A program made the translations under genes and the position numbers. Below are positions 24,475 through 38,820 of a stretch of 64,000 nucleotides of DNA, in pieces (within the stretch, counting starts at the first letter, position 1; each line of letters begins with the position of its first letter). Location: positions 12,428,201 through 12,492,200 of the forward strand of contig NC_133122.1 of NCBI RefSeq assembly GCF_033568475.1, given 5' to 3'. Under the pieces are notes generated by a model, which worked only from the letters and a program-made list of their open reading frames with translations, had not been told where the DNA came from and ran no database searches. The stretch is from Henckelia pumila (Eukaryota; Streptophyta; Magnoliopsida; Lamiales; Gesneriaceae).

Positions 24475-26564
24475 TGTAAGGCCCGGGATTAATTAGAAAT
24501 TAATCCGAATTTAATTTGATTTTAATCCAAGTATATATATTTGGGCATATTTAGAGTTTTGATTTAAATTCTAATATTCTTAAATTATTTAGGATTGAAA
24601 TTGAATTAAAATAAGGGTCGAGGACCAAATTGCAATTATTGAAAAGTTGAGGGACTAAATTGCAATTTGGGCTGAAGTTATCTGATTTGAAATATAACAC
24701 TCAGCCTGAAACGTGTATTTGCCTTAGAAAATTCAGAAAACTTGTACAGAGCAAGCCGAGATCTTTCTTTTCTTTTGATTTTCCGATCTTCAAAGTCTCG
24801 TAACTTTTGAACCGGTTATCCGATTTCGATTCCGTAAATTGTTCTGGAATCCTTACGACAAGGGCTTCGATCTCGTGTAAGTTTTATGTTATGTTATTTG
24901 GATTTCGAAATCAGTATAGGGCAGATATCATTTTTTGGATGTTATGATCTTGTTCTTCGTTCCTATGCGATTCTATATCGAAATCGGATTGATGAGCTTA
25001 TGTTGCTTATGTTGAAGCATGATTCCAGCATGTATATCTCTTCTTATGTCTTCTGGTATGGTGAATTGAATGATATGTTAGCTGGTTTGTTGAGTTTTAT
25101 GCACGGTTGAATGATATTGAAGTTAGAAATGGTTTCGGGATTACGTTGGTTACCGATTTTGAATCGCTACGTCGTTTAATCGAGTTTTGGAACTGTTTTG
25201 ATAGCCGATATTTGAGTTGAAGTTGTTGTTGAGATGTTTTGAATGTTATAGTATTTTCTTATTCAGTTTCAGTTGAGTTTGAAGGCCAACGACTCGAGAC
25301 GCCGACTTGAACTAACGAAGAAAGAGTTGAGGTTTGAAATGCAATTGATTGATGAATTCTTGATGGTTTTGACTCGTTTCTGAAACGATAGATTGAAGTG
25401 AAGTTTGATATATGTATTTTGGTTGTATCTTTCAAATTTGAAGAGTTCAGAACCGAGATAAACGAAGGTATAATGACGACATCGCGAAGTAGGGACTTTG
25501 AAACTCAAGAACGACTAATCTTGAGTTGGCCCGCAAAAACCACATACTTGTTTATGTTTTTGATTTGATTGTGATGTTGTCGATCCATCACAGGTAGTGG
25601 ATCTTTATATTCGAGTTGATATGATGCTATATTGAATTGATTCTATGCCAAGGTTGCTGTTAACCTTATTTGCGAGTCGGTTACGAACTCGTTAGATGGA
25701 TATCCATGTCAAGATCATTTATGAATCTTGATGGCCTCAAAGTTATGTGAATAAATTTGTATTTAAAACGTTTACGTACTCTATTTGTTGAGTCGAGTTT
25801 AAATAGAGTCAAGATGATTTATTTAACGCTTTCTATATGTTGGTTATACTGAGAATGTTTTCTCACCGGAGTTTATCCGGCTGTTGTCTTGTTTTGTATG
25901 TGTGCATGACAACAGATGGGGCAGAAGCTAGTCATCAACGTCATTTATAGCTGGGAGAGAGTCTAGCACGTGAGGACTCGGGTTTTAGTTGATGTCTCGA
26001 ACTTTAGAAGCATGAAACTTTAGTATAGTTGGTTTTGGATTACATGTATAAAGTTTGAGATAATTGATGTCGTTTACGATCTTTAGCAACTTGTTTGATG
26101 TAAATAAATGCATGTATAAATGCTTATGACTTTGTTTATGAGTATATGCATGTTTTGGACTTTATATATCATGTATTGGACCATGTTTTGATGATTTAGA
26201 TTGGAAGGAATCGGATTGACAGCAAAATGTGATATGCAGATTTTTTGAAAATTTGAGCCCGCTCGATCCGCAGAAGTTGACGGATCGAGCGAGCCCTGTA
26301 TTTTGCAAAACAGAGAATTTAGTTTTTGGCTCGCTCGATCCGCAGAAGTCGACGGATCGAGCGAGGCCAAATTGTTTCTAGACCGAGAGTTGAGCAATTG
26401 TGCTCGCTCGATCGGGTGTTTTTCACCGATCGAGCGAGACACTGATTTTAAAAAAAAAGAAAAATTTTTTTTACTTGGCTCTTGGTTTATTTAATTGATG
26501 TTTAATGAATGTTAATTGTTCATTAATTGCCCTAAGATGAGATTAGCAACCCGAGGTCCCCACA
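24475..26564 (+). repeat. 5' LTR of element C (2090 bp)
   Basis: It runs from TGTAAGGCCCGGG to GGTCCCCACA. A possible TATA box (tataaatg) is at 26115. Three stem-loops near the 3' end (26259-26296, 26328-26368, 26402-26438) have GCTCGATCCG-type arms; in the first two the arms enclose a cagaagttga-like loop. Confidence 0.93.
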
Positions 26565-26569
26565 ACAGG

Positions 26570-26581
26570 TGGTATCAGAGC
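26570..26581 (+). promoter_or_regulatory. Primer binding site of element C
   Basis: TGGTATCAGAGC, separated from the LTR end by the 5-nt spacer acagg. Element D has the same primer site and the same spacer. Confidence 0.88.
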
Positions 26582-26895
26582 ATAAGTTTCTTGGACTGAG
26601 ATCAGATGAGCGGGGTAGATCGAGTCTTCTATTCTGATTTATTTATTGATTTTATAATTGTATGGTATATGATTGATTGAGTACAGATATTAAATTGTCA
26701 CATGATGCTGTGATAATTTGCGAAGAATATGCTACACAATGGTTTGAATTACATGCTATCTGGTTATTTGATTGAAGTACTAGCATGTATTATGAGGATG
26801 AATCGAAACTCGATCTTTTATGAAGGCAATGTGGACTGTAACAGACTTGTTGTAATTGAGATTGAACTGTACACTAATCTGTTTGATTATCAGAT

Positions 26896-28404
26896 ATGCC
26901 TCCCCGACCAGCACCGAGGGTTAGACAGACATTGGCTACGAATCAGCCTGAACAGACAAATGCTGCACAGGTCCCAATGACAGTGTCTGAACATGGACAG
27001 GGTAGTACGTCTACTGATGAGTTTATTGATGCTAATCCGATGGAGAAACTTCTGAAACGATTCCAGTCATTCCAACCACCGAAGTTGCAAGGAACTGAGA
27101 ATGCTGTGGAATGTGAGAATTGGTTGGAAGATATTGAGCAGTTATTTGAGTCTATTGACTATTCAGATGAACGTCGTGTGAGACTGATTATTCATCAACT
27201 GCATGGACTTGCCAAGAGTTGGTGGATAGCGACGAAGAAAGCATTAGAGAACCAAGGTACTGTTATTACCTGGTCTGTATTTCGAACTGCTTTCTATCAG
27301 CGTTTCTTTCCTGTGTCTTATCGCAAGAACAAAGGAGCAGAGTTTGCGAGTTTGCAACAGGGACAGTTAAATATCGAGGAATATGTTGCCAAATTCGCTA
27401 GCTTGTTGAAGTTTGCTCTACATATCGCTGTTAGTGATGATGCTCAAGCTGATCAATTCATCAATGACTTGAATCCTGATGTGTTTACACTTGTGAATTC
27501 GGGAAGACCGAATACCTTTGCTGATGCTCTGAATCGAGCAAAGGGTGCAGAAGCAGGGATACTGAAACAACGAGGAGCACAGTTTGTGCCACAGCCAGTG
27601 AGACAGTCTCAAGAACAGCCACAAATTCCACCGCCACCTCGATTTGAAGCTGGAGGTAGCAGTAGTGGAAAGAAGAATTTCTTCAAGGGCAAGAGTAAAC
27701 AGCTCAAGAGATCTGGTGGTAGTAGCTCTTCGAGTTCAGGTAGTTCTCGACAGTCTAGAGCTGGACAGAAGTCTGATATGTATTGCACCAAGTGTGGTGG
27801 TCGCCATACCAATGAACAATGCCGAGGTGTATTTGGAAGTTGTCATATTTACAACAAGATGGGACACTTTGCGAGGGTTTGTCCCCAAATAGGTTCTGAA
27901 GGTGCACAAGGTACTGGATCGTCTAGACCAGTAGCTCAGACTGACAGACAGATATCTTCAGTGCACTCTTTCCAACCACAGCCTGTAGCACAAGGAAGAG
28001 GAGGAGGTCAAACTGTAAATCAACCTCCGAGGCAACAAGCACGAGTGTTTGCACTGACAGAAGAGCAAGCACAAGCGGCGCCAGACGATGTGATCATAGG
28101 TAACTGTTCTCTTTATGGTTATCCTGCCTACGTGTTATTTGATACTGGTGCATCGCATACCTTCATTTCTGAATGCTTTGTTGCATTACATTCATTGCCT
28201 ATGGAACCATTAGCAACTGTAGTATCTATATCTTCACCGTTGGGAAAAGGTATAGTATCTGTGAAGTCTGTTAGAAACTGTATACTACAGTATGAAGGTA
28301 ATGAAGTCGAACTTGACTGTATCGTTCTTGGTTTGTCCGATTTTGACTGTATTATCGGTATTGATATGCTAACCAAATACAGAGCAACAGTTGATTGTTT
28401 TTAG
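26896..28404 (+). pseudogene. Element C gag and aspartic protease
   Basis: It starts MPPRPAPRVRQ. The gag domain reads ENWLEDIEQLFESIDYSDER and SWWIATKKALENQG. After a Ser/Gly-rich basic linker comes a zinc-knuckle pair, CTKCGGRHTNEQC followed by CHIYNKMGHFARVC, where the second Cys is replaced by Tyr. The protease motif LFDTGASHTF lies at about 28138-28164. The frame ends at 28402-28404 (TAG), soon after the protease, where gypsy pol normally runs on; a CAG codon would fit. The leader between primer site and ATG is about 310 bp. Confidence 0.92.
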
Positions 28405-31400
28405 AAGATTATTCGATTCAGACTAGAGATGTCAGATGAATGGAAGTTGTATGGTAAGGGATCTCGAGCCAGAATTCCTTTGATATCTGTTCTTGCTATG
28501 ACTGATTTGTTACAGAAAGGAGCAGAAGGATTTCTGATTTATGCAGTGGATGTACTGAAGACTAGTCCGAAATTGACGGACATACCAGTGGTAAATGAGT
28601 TTGCAGATGTATTCCCTGACGAGATTCCGGGATTGCCACCATTCAGAGAGGTAGACTTCAGTATTGAATTGATGTCAGGTACACAGCCGATATCGAAAGC
28701 ACCTTACCGTATGGCACCGATTGAACTGAAAGAACTGAAAGACCAACTTGAAGATTTGTTGGCCAAAGGCTATATTTGACCAAGTGTTTCCCCATGGGGT
28801 GCTCCGGTACTGTTTGTCAGAAAGAAGGACGGATCGATAAGATTATGTATTGACTACCGGCAATTGAACAAAGCAACGGTAAAGAATCGTTATCCTTTAC
28901 CTCGTATCGATGATTTGTTTGATCAATTGCAGGGTTCGTCAGTTTACTCGAAGATTGATCTACGATCCGGTTATCATCAGTTGAGAGTGAGAGATGAGGA
29001 CATCCCAAAGACTGCGTTTAGAACCAGGTATGGACATTATGAGTTTATTGTCATGCCTTTTGGTTTAACAAATGCACCTGCAGTGTTTATGGGACTGATG
29101 AACAGGGTATTTCAAAGATATCTAGATGATTTCGTAATCATATTTATTGATGATATCTTGATTTATTCGAAGAGTCTGTGTGAACATGCTGATCATCTCC
29201 GAACTGTATTGAGAACGCTACGAGAAGAGAAATTATATGTAAATTTATCCAAATGTGAGTTTTGGTTGCAACGAGTTGTTTTTCTTGGTCATATAATTTT
29301 AGGAGATGGCATATCAGTGGATCCAAGTAAAGTAGAAGTTGTGATCAGTTGGCAAAGACCGACGTCTGTGCCAGAAATTCGAAGTTTTATGGGCTTAGCT
29401 GGTTATTACCGTCGATTCATTCGAGATTTTTCATCTATAGCGAAGCCTATTATGCAGCTTACACAGAAGAATGCGCCATTTATATGGTCTGAGGTATGTG
29501 AAAGAAGTTTTATCGAATTAAAGAAGAGATTGACTACGACTCCAGTGTTGAAAATCCCTACAGGTACTGGTGATTTTATTGTTTATTGTGATGCTTCTCA
29601 CCAGGGTTTGGGATGTATTTTGATGCAGAAAGGACATGTTGTCGCTTATGCTTCTTGACAACTGAAACCACACGAAGTTAGGTACCCAATTCATGATCTG
29701 GAGTTGGCTGCAATTGTCTTTGCATTGAAGATCTGGAGACATTACTTATATGGCGAGAAGTTTGAAATATTCTCTGATCATAAAAGTTTGAAGTATTTGT
29801 TCTCACAATCCGAACTGAATATGAGACAACGAAGATGGCTTGATTTGCTGAAGGATTTTGATTGTGAAATCAAATATTATCCGGTAAAATCAAATGCAGC
29901 AGCGGATGCCCTGAGTAGAAAGGTATGTGCCTTGTCCTTGTCTACTATAGGAGTATCTAATTTGATTGAAGATTGTTGCGTTTCTGGATATATATTTGAG
30001 ACAGACAGAAAGCCAATGAGGATTTGTGCAATCAGTGCTGAGCCAGAACTACTGATTCGTATTAAAGAAGCACATAGATCTGATTTGAATGTGCAGAAAT
30101 CGATTGAAATGATTCGATCAGGACATCAGTCTGAGTACAAGGTTAGTGATGATGATATCTTGTATGTGAATGACCGAATAGTTGTTCCCGATATTGCAGA
30201 CTTAAGACAGAATATTTTGAAAGAAGCCCATTGTAGTCGCTTCAGTGTTCACCCTGGAGACAGAAAGATGTACAACGACTTGAAGAGTCAGTACTGGTGG
30301 AAACAAATGAAGTCTGATGTGACGAAATTTGTGTCAAAATGTTTGAATTGCCAACAGGTGAAAGCTGAAAGAAAGAAACCAAGTGGCTTATTACAGAGTT
30401 TGTCCGTTCCTGAATGGAAATGGGATCACATTTCCATGGACTTTGTAACGAAGTTGCCACGTTCATCACGAGGATGCGATGCTGTATGGGTGATTATCAA
30501 CAGATTGACGAAGTCTGCGTGCTTTATTCCTTATCGAATGACTTATCATCATGATCAAATGGCGGATCTCTATATTCGAGAAGTGGTAAGACTACACGGT
30601 GTGCCAAAGTCGATTGTATCTGACCGAGATCCGAGGTTTACTTCGCACTTTTGGCATAGCCTACAGGAAGCTCTAGGTACGCATTTACATTTGAGTATCG
30701 CTTATCATCCTCAAACTGATGGTCAATCTGAACGAACTATTCAGACGCTTGAGGATATGCTTAGAGCTGTAGTACTTGATTTTGGTGTTACATGGCAAAA
30801 TTCTATACCACTTGTGTAATTTTCTTATAACAACAGTTATCAGACGAGTATAGATATGGCACCATTTGAAGCATTATATGGGAAAAAGTGTCGATCGCCT
30901 TTGTATTGGGATGATATTTATGAGGTACCTGAGTTAGGGCCAGATATGATCAGACAGATGACTGAGAAAGTGAAATTGATACAGCAGAGAATGAGAACAG
31001 CGCAGCATAGACAGACGAGATATGCAAATGTGCGACGACGGCCATTATCTTTTGATCAGGGAGATAGAGTGTTTCTGAAGATTTCACCGTTCAGGGGCAC
31101 AGTTCGATTTGGCGAACGAGGAAAATTATCTCCGAGGTATATTGGGCCGTATGAGATTCTCGAGAAGATAGGCAATCTTGCTTATCGACTCGCTCTTCCT
31201 ATGTCTTTATCTGGGATACATGATGTCTTTCATGTATCAAAGTTGAGGAAGTATATATCTGATGCGTCTCATGTGATTCGATCTGATGAAGCTGAGTTGG
31301 ATGATACTCTTTGCTATTTCGAACGACCTATTGAGATTTTTGATAGGAAGACGAAGCAACTCCGAACGAAGACCATTCCATTGGTGAAGATTCAATGGAG

Positions 31401-31476
31401 TAGACACGGAGTTGAAGAGGCGACGTGGGAAGTCGAAGATGATATGAAGCAACGATTTCCTTATCTATTTCACTGA
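28405..31476 (+). pseudogene. Element C RT, RNase H, integrase and chromodomain-like tail
   Basis: Same frame as gag. RT holds [13 protein letters not shown] and [16 protein letters not shown] text (about 29130-29170); RNase H holds [10 protein letters not shown]; the integrase zinc domain holds [10 protein letters not shown] and [10 protein letters not shown]; the core holds [21 protein letters not shown] and [12 protein letters not shown]; the tail ends EEATWEVEDDMKQRFPYLF at 31476. Stops are at 28777-28779 and 29656-29658 (both TGA where relatives have Arg, CGA) and 30817-30819 (TAA where Glu is expected). The clade appears close to element B, chromovirus-like, but the sequences are clearly distinct. 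Confidence 0.92.
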
Positions 31477-31575
31477 TGTGAGTTCTTATTCAGTTTTCAG
31501 TTATTCTTTATTCTTATGAGCATGCAGTCTGCATATCTATACTGTTTATGAATTCGAGGACGAACTCATGTCTTA

Positions 31576-33678
31576 GTGGGAGAGAAATGTAAGGCCCGAG
31601 ATTAATTAGAAATTAATTCGAATTTAATTTGATTTTAATCCAAGTATATTTAATTTGGGGATATTTAGAGTTTTGATTTAAATTTTAATATTCTTAAATT
31701 ATTTAGGATTGAAATTAAATTAAAATAAGGGTTGAGGACCAAATTGCAATTATTGAAAAGTTGAGGGACTAAATTGCAATTTGGGCTGAATTTATCTGAT
31801 TTGAAATATAACACTCAGCCTGAAACGTGTATTTGCCTTAGACAATTCAGAAAACTTGTACAGAGCAAGCCGAGATCTTTCTTTTCTTTTGATTTTCCGA
31901 TCTTCAAAGTCTCGTAACTTTTGAACCGGTTATTCGATTTTGATTCCGTAAATTGTTCTGGAATCCTTACGACGAGGGATTCGATCTCGTGTAAGTTTTA
32001 TGTTATGTTATTTGGATTTCGAAATCAGTATAGGGCAGAGATCATTTTTTGGATGTTATGATCTTGTTCTTCGTTCCTATGCGATTCTATATCGAAATCG
32101 GATTGATGAGCTTATGTTGCTTATGTTGAAGCATGATTCCAGCATGTATATCTCTTCTTATGTCTACTGGTATGGTGAATTGAATGATATGTTAGCTGGT
32201 TTGTTGAGTTTTATGCACGGTTGAATGATATTGAAGTTAGAAATGGTTTCGGGATTACGTCGGTTACCGATTTTGAATCGCTACGTCGTTTAATCGAGTT
32301 TTGGAACTGTTTTGATAGCCGATATTTGAGTTGAAGTTGTTGTTGAGATGTTTTGAATGTTATAGTATTTTCTTATTCAGTTTCAGTTGAGTTTGAAGGC
32401 CAACGACTCGAGACGCCGACTTGAACTTACGAATAAAGAGTTGAGGTTTGAAATGCGATTGATTGATGAATTCTTGATGGTTTTGACTCGTTTCTGAAAC
32501 GATAGATTGAATTGAAGTTTGATATATGTATTTTGGTTGTATCTTTCAGATTTGAAGAGTTCAGAACCGAGATAAACGAAGGTATAATGACGACATCGCG
32601 AAGTAGGGACTTTGAAACTCAAGAACGACTAATCTTGAGTTGGCCCGCAAAAACCACATACTTGTTTATGTTTTTGATTTGATTGTGATGTTGTCGATCC
32701 ATCACAGGTAGTGGATCTTTATATTCGAGTTGATATGATGCTATATTGAATTGATTCTATGCCAAGGTTGTTGTTAACCTTATTTGCGAGTCGGTTACGA
32801 ACTCGTTAGATGGATATCCATGTCAAGATCATTTATGAATCTTGATGGCCTCAAAGTTATGTGAATCAATTCATATTTAAATCGTTTACGTACTCTATTT
32901 GTTGAGTCGAGTTTAAATAGAGTCAAGATGATTTATTTAACGCTTTCTATATGTTGGTTATACTGAGAATGTTTTCTCACCGGAGTTTATCCGGCTGTTG
33001 TCTTGTTTTGTATGTGTGCATGACAACAGATGGGGCAGGAGCTAGTCATTGACGTCATTGACAGCTGGGAGAGAGTCTAGCACATGAGGACTCGGGTTGT
33101 AGTTGATGTCTCGAACTTTAGAAGCATGAAACTTTAGTCTAGTTGGTTTTGGATTACATGTATAAAGTTTGAGATAATTGATGTCGTTTACGATCTTTAG
33201 CAACTTGTTTGATGTAAATAAATGCATGTATAAATTCTTATGACTTTGTTTATGAGTATATGCATGTTTTGGACTTGATATATCATGTATTGGACCATGT
33301 TTTGATGATTTAGATTCGAAGGAATCGGATTGACAGAAAAATGCGATCTGCAGATTTTTTGAAAATTTGAGCCCGCTCGATCCGCAGAAGTTGACGGATC
33401 GAGCGAGCCCTGTATTTTGTAAAACAGAGAATTTAGTTTTTGGCTCGCTCGATCCGCAGAAGTTGACGGATCGAGCGAGGCCAAATTGTTTCTAGACCGA
33501 GAGCTGAGCAATTGTGCTCGCTCGATCGGGTGTTTTTCACCGATCGAGCGAGACACTGATTTTTTTTAAAAAAAAAAAAATTTTTTACTTGGCTCTTGGT
33601 TTATTTAATTGATGTTTAATGAATGTTAATTGTTCATTAATTGCCCTAAGATGAGATTAGCAACCCGAGGTCCCCACA
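31576..33678 (+). repeat. Purine tract and 3' LTR of element C
   Basis: gtgggagagaaa (31576-31587) precedes the LTR at 31588. The 2091 bp LTR repeats the stem-loop trio at about 33372-33552 and ends in ccccaca followed by aaagt. Confidence 0.93.
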
Positions 33679-34639
33679 AAAGTTGATAAAAATCTTGAAC
33701 CGACGGCGTAACGGTACAAAATCGGTAACCGAAACGATATCGAATCAATTCTAACAATCTTAACCATAATATATCAGCATCATATCATCCTAAACCAGCA
33801 TCTCAGAATATATACATCTCGAAATATATGCTGGAAATCATAACAAGTTCATACAACATCAAATCGTCAAGCCGTATTCGATACCGATTTCAAAACACAA
33901 AGTTTCAATGTGAGTTCTGTTCCATCATCATTTCGAAACCTTACTAAATCATAAGAATAATTACATCAAATCGAAGCCTTTGTCGTAAGGATTCCAGAAC
34001 ACTTTTCGGAATTGAAATCGAACGATCGGATCAAAAGTTACGGGGTTTTGAAACTCAGAATTTCAAAGAAAAAAAAAGGCTTCGGCTTCTCAGCTCAAAA
34101 TTCTGAATTCCTTATGCCTTGTACACGTTGACATGCTGATAATCTCATTAAAATAAGATATGTATTGCATAAATTGCAATTTAGTCCCTCAAGTCTTTAT
34201 TAATTGCAATTCAGTCCCCGGCCTTCTTTTTAATTCAATTTCAATCCTAAATAATTTAAGAATATTAGAATTTAAATCAAAACTCTAAATATTCCCAAAT
34301 TAAATATACTCGGATTAAAATTAAATATATTCGGATTAAATCAATTAATCCCGGCCTTTTGCACTTTAACCCTTGAAACTTTTTCACTTCCGAATTAAAT
34401 CATAATAATTCTCAAAACTTGGAATTTAATCTTAAATTCCATAAATATTCAAATCGAATATTTATTCTTTTAATTTAAGAATTCTCAGAATTTAATTCTC
34501 AAAATCCGTCAATTCTCAAATTAAATATTTTTGGCTCGAAAATTAAATGTTTAATTCCCATAACTTCTCTAATCAATATTTGCATGGAATTTAATTCTCA
34601 AATCCCGTCATTAATAATTTAATATTTTCGGGCCTTACA
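33679..34639 (-). repeat. Left LTR of D, third segment
   Basis: It resumes after duplicated aaagt, matches 40295-41256 with about 35 differences plus small indels over about 955 bp by eye, and ends CGGGCCTTACA. The following ttcctcccct is the purine tract on the opposite strand. Confidence 0.9.
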
Positions 34640-37600
34640 ATTCCTCCCCTCTAAGGAGTGATTTCGTCCTCGAAATCGTATTCAATCGAACTATTCAATC
34701 TGATAGACTGAATGATTATCTGAAGTAATTCTCACTTCAATCATCCAACTCAGATCTTCGTATTTCATCTCTTCCTTTCTTATCAGACTATTTCTTCGAA
34801 TCTGCTTCTATTTTCTTGTACTTTAATTAACTGAAAAGAATTCTTTTGAGTTGTTTCTTTCCTCAATCAAGGATCTGTCAAATATTCAATTTAACTCAGA
34901 ATCTCGTCAATATCTCTGCTTAAAGTACATAGAAAACAATCGAACTGATATTTCCTTGTCTTAGATATGTGGAATGAATCGGATCCATCATATCAAACTG
35001 GAAAGAATAAATCATTCAATCAAATCATCAATTCTGTCTGACATCTCAGTCAGTGAAATACAGCTTCAGTGACGACTTGTGTCTTTCTTTATATCATTCT
35101 ATGCTTTGCATAGATGATATATCAAGTCTATACTGTCATTATGTTCATCGTTTCAAGATCAGTATCTAATATTCATATTCTGACTCTGTATCTCAACCAC
35201 TGCTCTTTCTCTATTCTGAATCGAATGATGTTAATTCAAAAATAACTTTCTTGTTGACAAATCAGTAACAACTTCAAAAGTTATATCTATCATTCACTTA
35301 CTAACTCTGTTTCTTCTTCTCTGTTTTCATTTCGTACAGATTCATATTCGTAATCTTTGTGTATCTCAAATCACATCTGATCTGATATCGGATACTTCTG
35401 CAATATCAATTCAACACAAAGAAATCTGTTTTCTTTCTCATCGTATCATCAAATCACTATCTCAATATCGACTCGATAGCTGTTACAGGAATCATAATAA
35501 TCAAGTGACAATATATCAAATCAATTAATACCGAATCAGGTATTAAAGTTCTGATAATATTCTCAAAATCTAGAAAATCAACTCAGATAATTCATCGATC
35601 AGAGAATGGTATAATGCAATCACATATAACCAAACACTCAGAACATCGATCAATCAATGCCACAATTCGATCAAATAAATCTAAAGTCTCTATCATGACA
35701 ATAGATTTCAATCATTCCTGTAATTTCATCATATCATTACTTCTTAACAGATCTGAATAGATAGTTGTTATTCACATCTCATACAGCGTATTCTGAAAAA
35801 TCTGATTAGTCAATTCGGACTATCCATTAATCAGAGCAGAATATGTTGTATTCACAGATTCCAAAGTACTCAGAGATTTTGATAATCTATATCATGGCCG
35901 ATATACTTTATTCTTGAAATTCGATTCATCTGCCCTGACTATCCTTCAAGGATAATATGTTGTACTTTTACATCAAAGAGTACTCAAAGTTGTAGATACT
36001 CTGAATCATAACTCAATAGTAAACCTACTGTCTCAATATGAAACAATAATTCTTGGCTTACTGTGCATCTCGCAAAAATTTTGATCACAATCAGTGATTT
36101 GATCATATAGACAGATCGTCTTATTCAATAACCTCAAGCAATCTGATCATAACTACCACCTGTTTACATCATATATACCGTTTCATCTTGGTAGTTTCGC
36201 AAAATATTCGTTCAAATCATAATTTCGTTCCCAATTCTGGAGTTTTGAAACTGTCATTGAACCAATCTAGTCAACGCTTTTCAACTTCATCAGAAACTCT
36301 TTCTATACGTTTAACTTCTAAAACGTACAAATTCTGTTACATCTATTTGCTTTATCTTCTGATAAAACAATTATTGGATGAATATTGAATTCATTTTTGT
36401 GCATTTCTTTCAAAAATCTGATATTTCTTTTCGGAAATATCAAGCACAATCAGATAATCAATCACACGAAAATTCATCCACTCTGATCTGAGGCTTCAAC
36501 TCATATCTCAATCTGGCATTCTTTACTGCATTCTAACTGCTTTGATTTACTTTCTGTGTTTCTTTCATCTTCTTAAAAATTTTGGCTTCTTTCCAATCGA
36601 AAATCATTCAGATTGGTTATGTATTCGTATGAATACTCAAACCAGAATACACAGAAATCTGAAATCAATTGATCGAATGACTATTTCATTTATAATTTCG
36701 ATTTCCAAAATACTAACAAATCATACAACCAATCCAAAATCTAGATAATATTCTAATTCTTCTATCAGTTACGAGCCAATAATTTCAAATACGCTGAAAT
36801 ATCCATCAAAGGAATCAATAATTCTCAAAATTAAAATAGATAAATCAAGATTGAAAAAATCTCTCAATCAAAGTCATCCAAAATCAAATCTTCTGGATAA
36901 AAAACTCTGCTAAGTGAAAACAACTCACTTGCATCTCATAACTCAGAATGAGTAAATCAACTCAGGCTCCATGGACAAAACAAGGAGAGCCACTCAAATC
37001 AAATATTTCAAGAATCATACGTCCAATTGATGTAATCGATTCAGCATAATCAAAGAAAAGACTCAACTGTAACTAATTTTCATATCGTCATTTATTCTAT
37101 AAACCACAAAAGCAGTATTCAATTCATAAATTCATCAATTCGCTATTGAATTCCAGTTCACAACTTAAACTAAAGTGAAACTCTTACTGGAACAGATCTG
37201 CAATCTCTATTCATTGGTATATTTAACAATGCTTGTTTAGATCTTGAACATATCTAGTGCATAGAATATACTTATTTCGAAATATATTTGTAATCAACAC
37301 AATATACACTGAACCGAAATCAAAGAATCTTAATTCTATATCCCATATCATATCATCATATTCATATGCACATTATGTTCTTGTTGATCTAATCTAATCG
37401 TTTCTTATCGTCAATCTTCTGATAATCTGTACTTGATTATTGCATCATCATCTATCATGCAACATAAACAGATATCTCAAGTACGAACAAAATCATGTTC
37501 AGTTTCATTTCATCGAAGCAGTAGTTCAATTCTTCAATTCAATTCACAAATTCTCTTTCCTAATACAGATGTGGAAATATAAGAAGCTTTCAGCTATCAT

Positions 37601-38808
37601 ATATATCTCTTGCACCATTAACATATACAGGTTAAAAACAAAATAAATCTGTTACCTGTAATTCTCATTCTCAGGTGCAATTTCATTATGATCCTTTGTA
37701 TATTTCTGGAACTGTTCTTCATTCGAATCTTCTCATAATCTAATTTTCTTCAAACATATTCTATCATATCTGCTTGAAATGTCTTTACACTGATTGCTAG
37801 GATATCTCTCATCACAATGAGTATAATAATTTCTATCATACTCTGCACTCAGACTCAGATAAATCTGTCTTGGTCTGCTAGAGTTAAAGAACTACTTTCA
37901 TTTCGTTTTCTACATATCTGCTCTGGAATAGAAATTGTAGTTAAAGTTGTGAGTATCTCACACATTGTGACATAGCTACACTTTCATTCCTTCTGCGGCA
38001 TCATTCAGCTTCAGTTCTCATAGCATTGTTTATGTCTTTCATAAAATGTTTCAGTAGTCAACATTTATTCAGACATAATCTTCGAATTCAAGCCTTCATA
38101 AACAACTCAATCTTGAGCTTCTTTTGTTATCATTCCAAATTCAATGAATCTTAAGAGCCTTACCTTCAAATGAGCATTTCATGTTTTCTTGGCATAATCT
38201 TCTGTTTCTCTTCATTTCTATCTGTTGTGGCAAAGAACCATGAACAAATCTCTGTTCTAAGCACTTACCAACAAATCAATATACCTCTGCTCTCTCAGCA
38301 TTTCTTCATCAAAATACATCAGCTGGTTGTTAGGTCTCGAAGTTGGTATATAATCAATCTGATACATCATACATCTGTATATTCAAAATATTGGCACAAC
38401 TGATTCAGCTCTGCAAACCAACTTCTAACTGCAATAACATCTATTCATTTGCTGATATACTGTTCTGTTCAATCGGAGGTACTTCATTCAGCTGAGCAAT
38501 AAAGTTCTGTTCAATCTGACCATACAATTCTGTTCAGTCTGGGGTGCTTACATCACCCAAAGAGCACTGTTCTATTCAATTCTGGGTGCTTACATCACCC
38601 AAGGAAATCTTATAACAAAATCAGTGAGAAATTCAAAAATTTACAAATCAGTAAATCAGGTAGTTTAATTTCGAAAGTAGATCATGCTCACATGCAATTC
38701 ATCAAATCATCGAATCATCAAATCAAGTAATGCATAATCATGCAATACTATAAATGCATGCGACTCAATCTACCCCGCTCAACTTCTATCTCAGTGCAAG
38801 AAACTTAC
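34640..38808 (-). pseudogene. Internal region of D, including a decayed gag
   Basis: No open frame of note exists in these 4.2 kb. Read on the minus strand, 38430-38229 still aligns with the gag of C: WFAELNQLCQYFEYTDV, stop, CIRLIIYQLRDLTTS, with four stops in about 65 codons. At 37830-37788 a zinc-knuckle trace reads YTHCDERYPSNQC, against CTKCGGRHTNEQC in C, at a similar distance. The 3' edge keeps the GAGGACGAA text before the purine tract that C also has. I could not recognise protease, RT or integrase. A pair of 33-bp repeats 42 bp apart lies at 38528-38602. Confidence 0.75.
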
Positions 38809-38820
38809 GCTCTGATACCA
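38809..38820 (-). promoter_or_regulatory. Primer binding site of element D
   Basis: The element strand reads TGGTATCAGAGC, then GTAAGTTTCTTG, close to the leader of C. The spacer to the LTR (38821-38825) reads acagg on the element strand, as in C. Confidence 0.85.

Larger units (their letters stand above)
24475..33678 (+). mobile_element. Complete Ty3/gypsy element C
   Basis: A 9204 bp element with LTRs 24475-26564 and 31588-33678, target duplications of aaagt (24470-24474 and 33679-33683), primer site, gag-pol and purine tract. One frame spans gag-pol with four in-frame stops and no frameshift. LTRs are alike to within a small percentage by eye. It inserted into the left LTR of its relative D. 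Confidence 0.95.

Noticed and set aside
36188..38403. Short plus-strand ORFs inside element D as genes
   Set aside because: They are chance frames in AT-rich sequence; the only homology found is on the minus strand, to gag.
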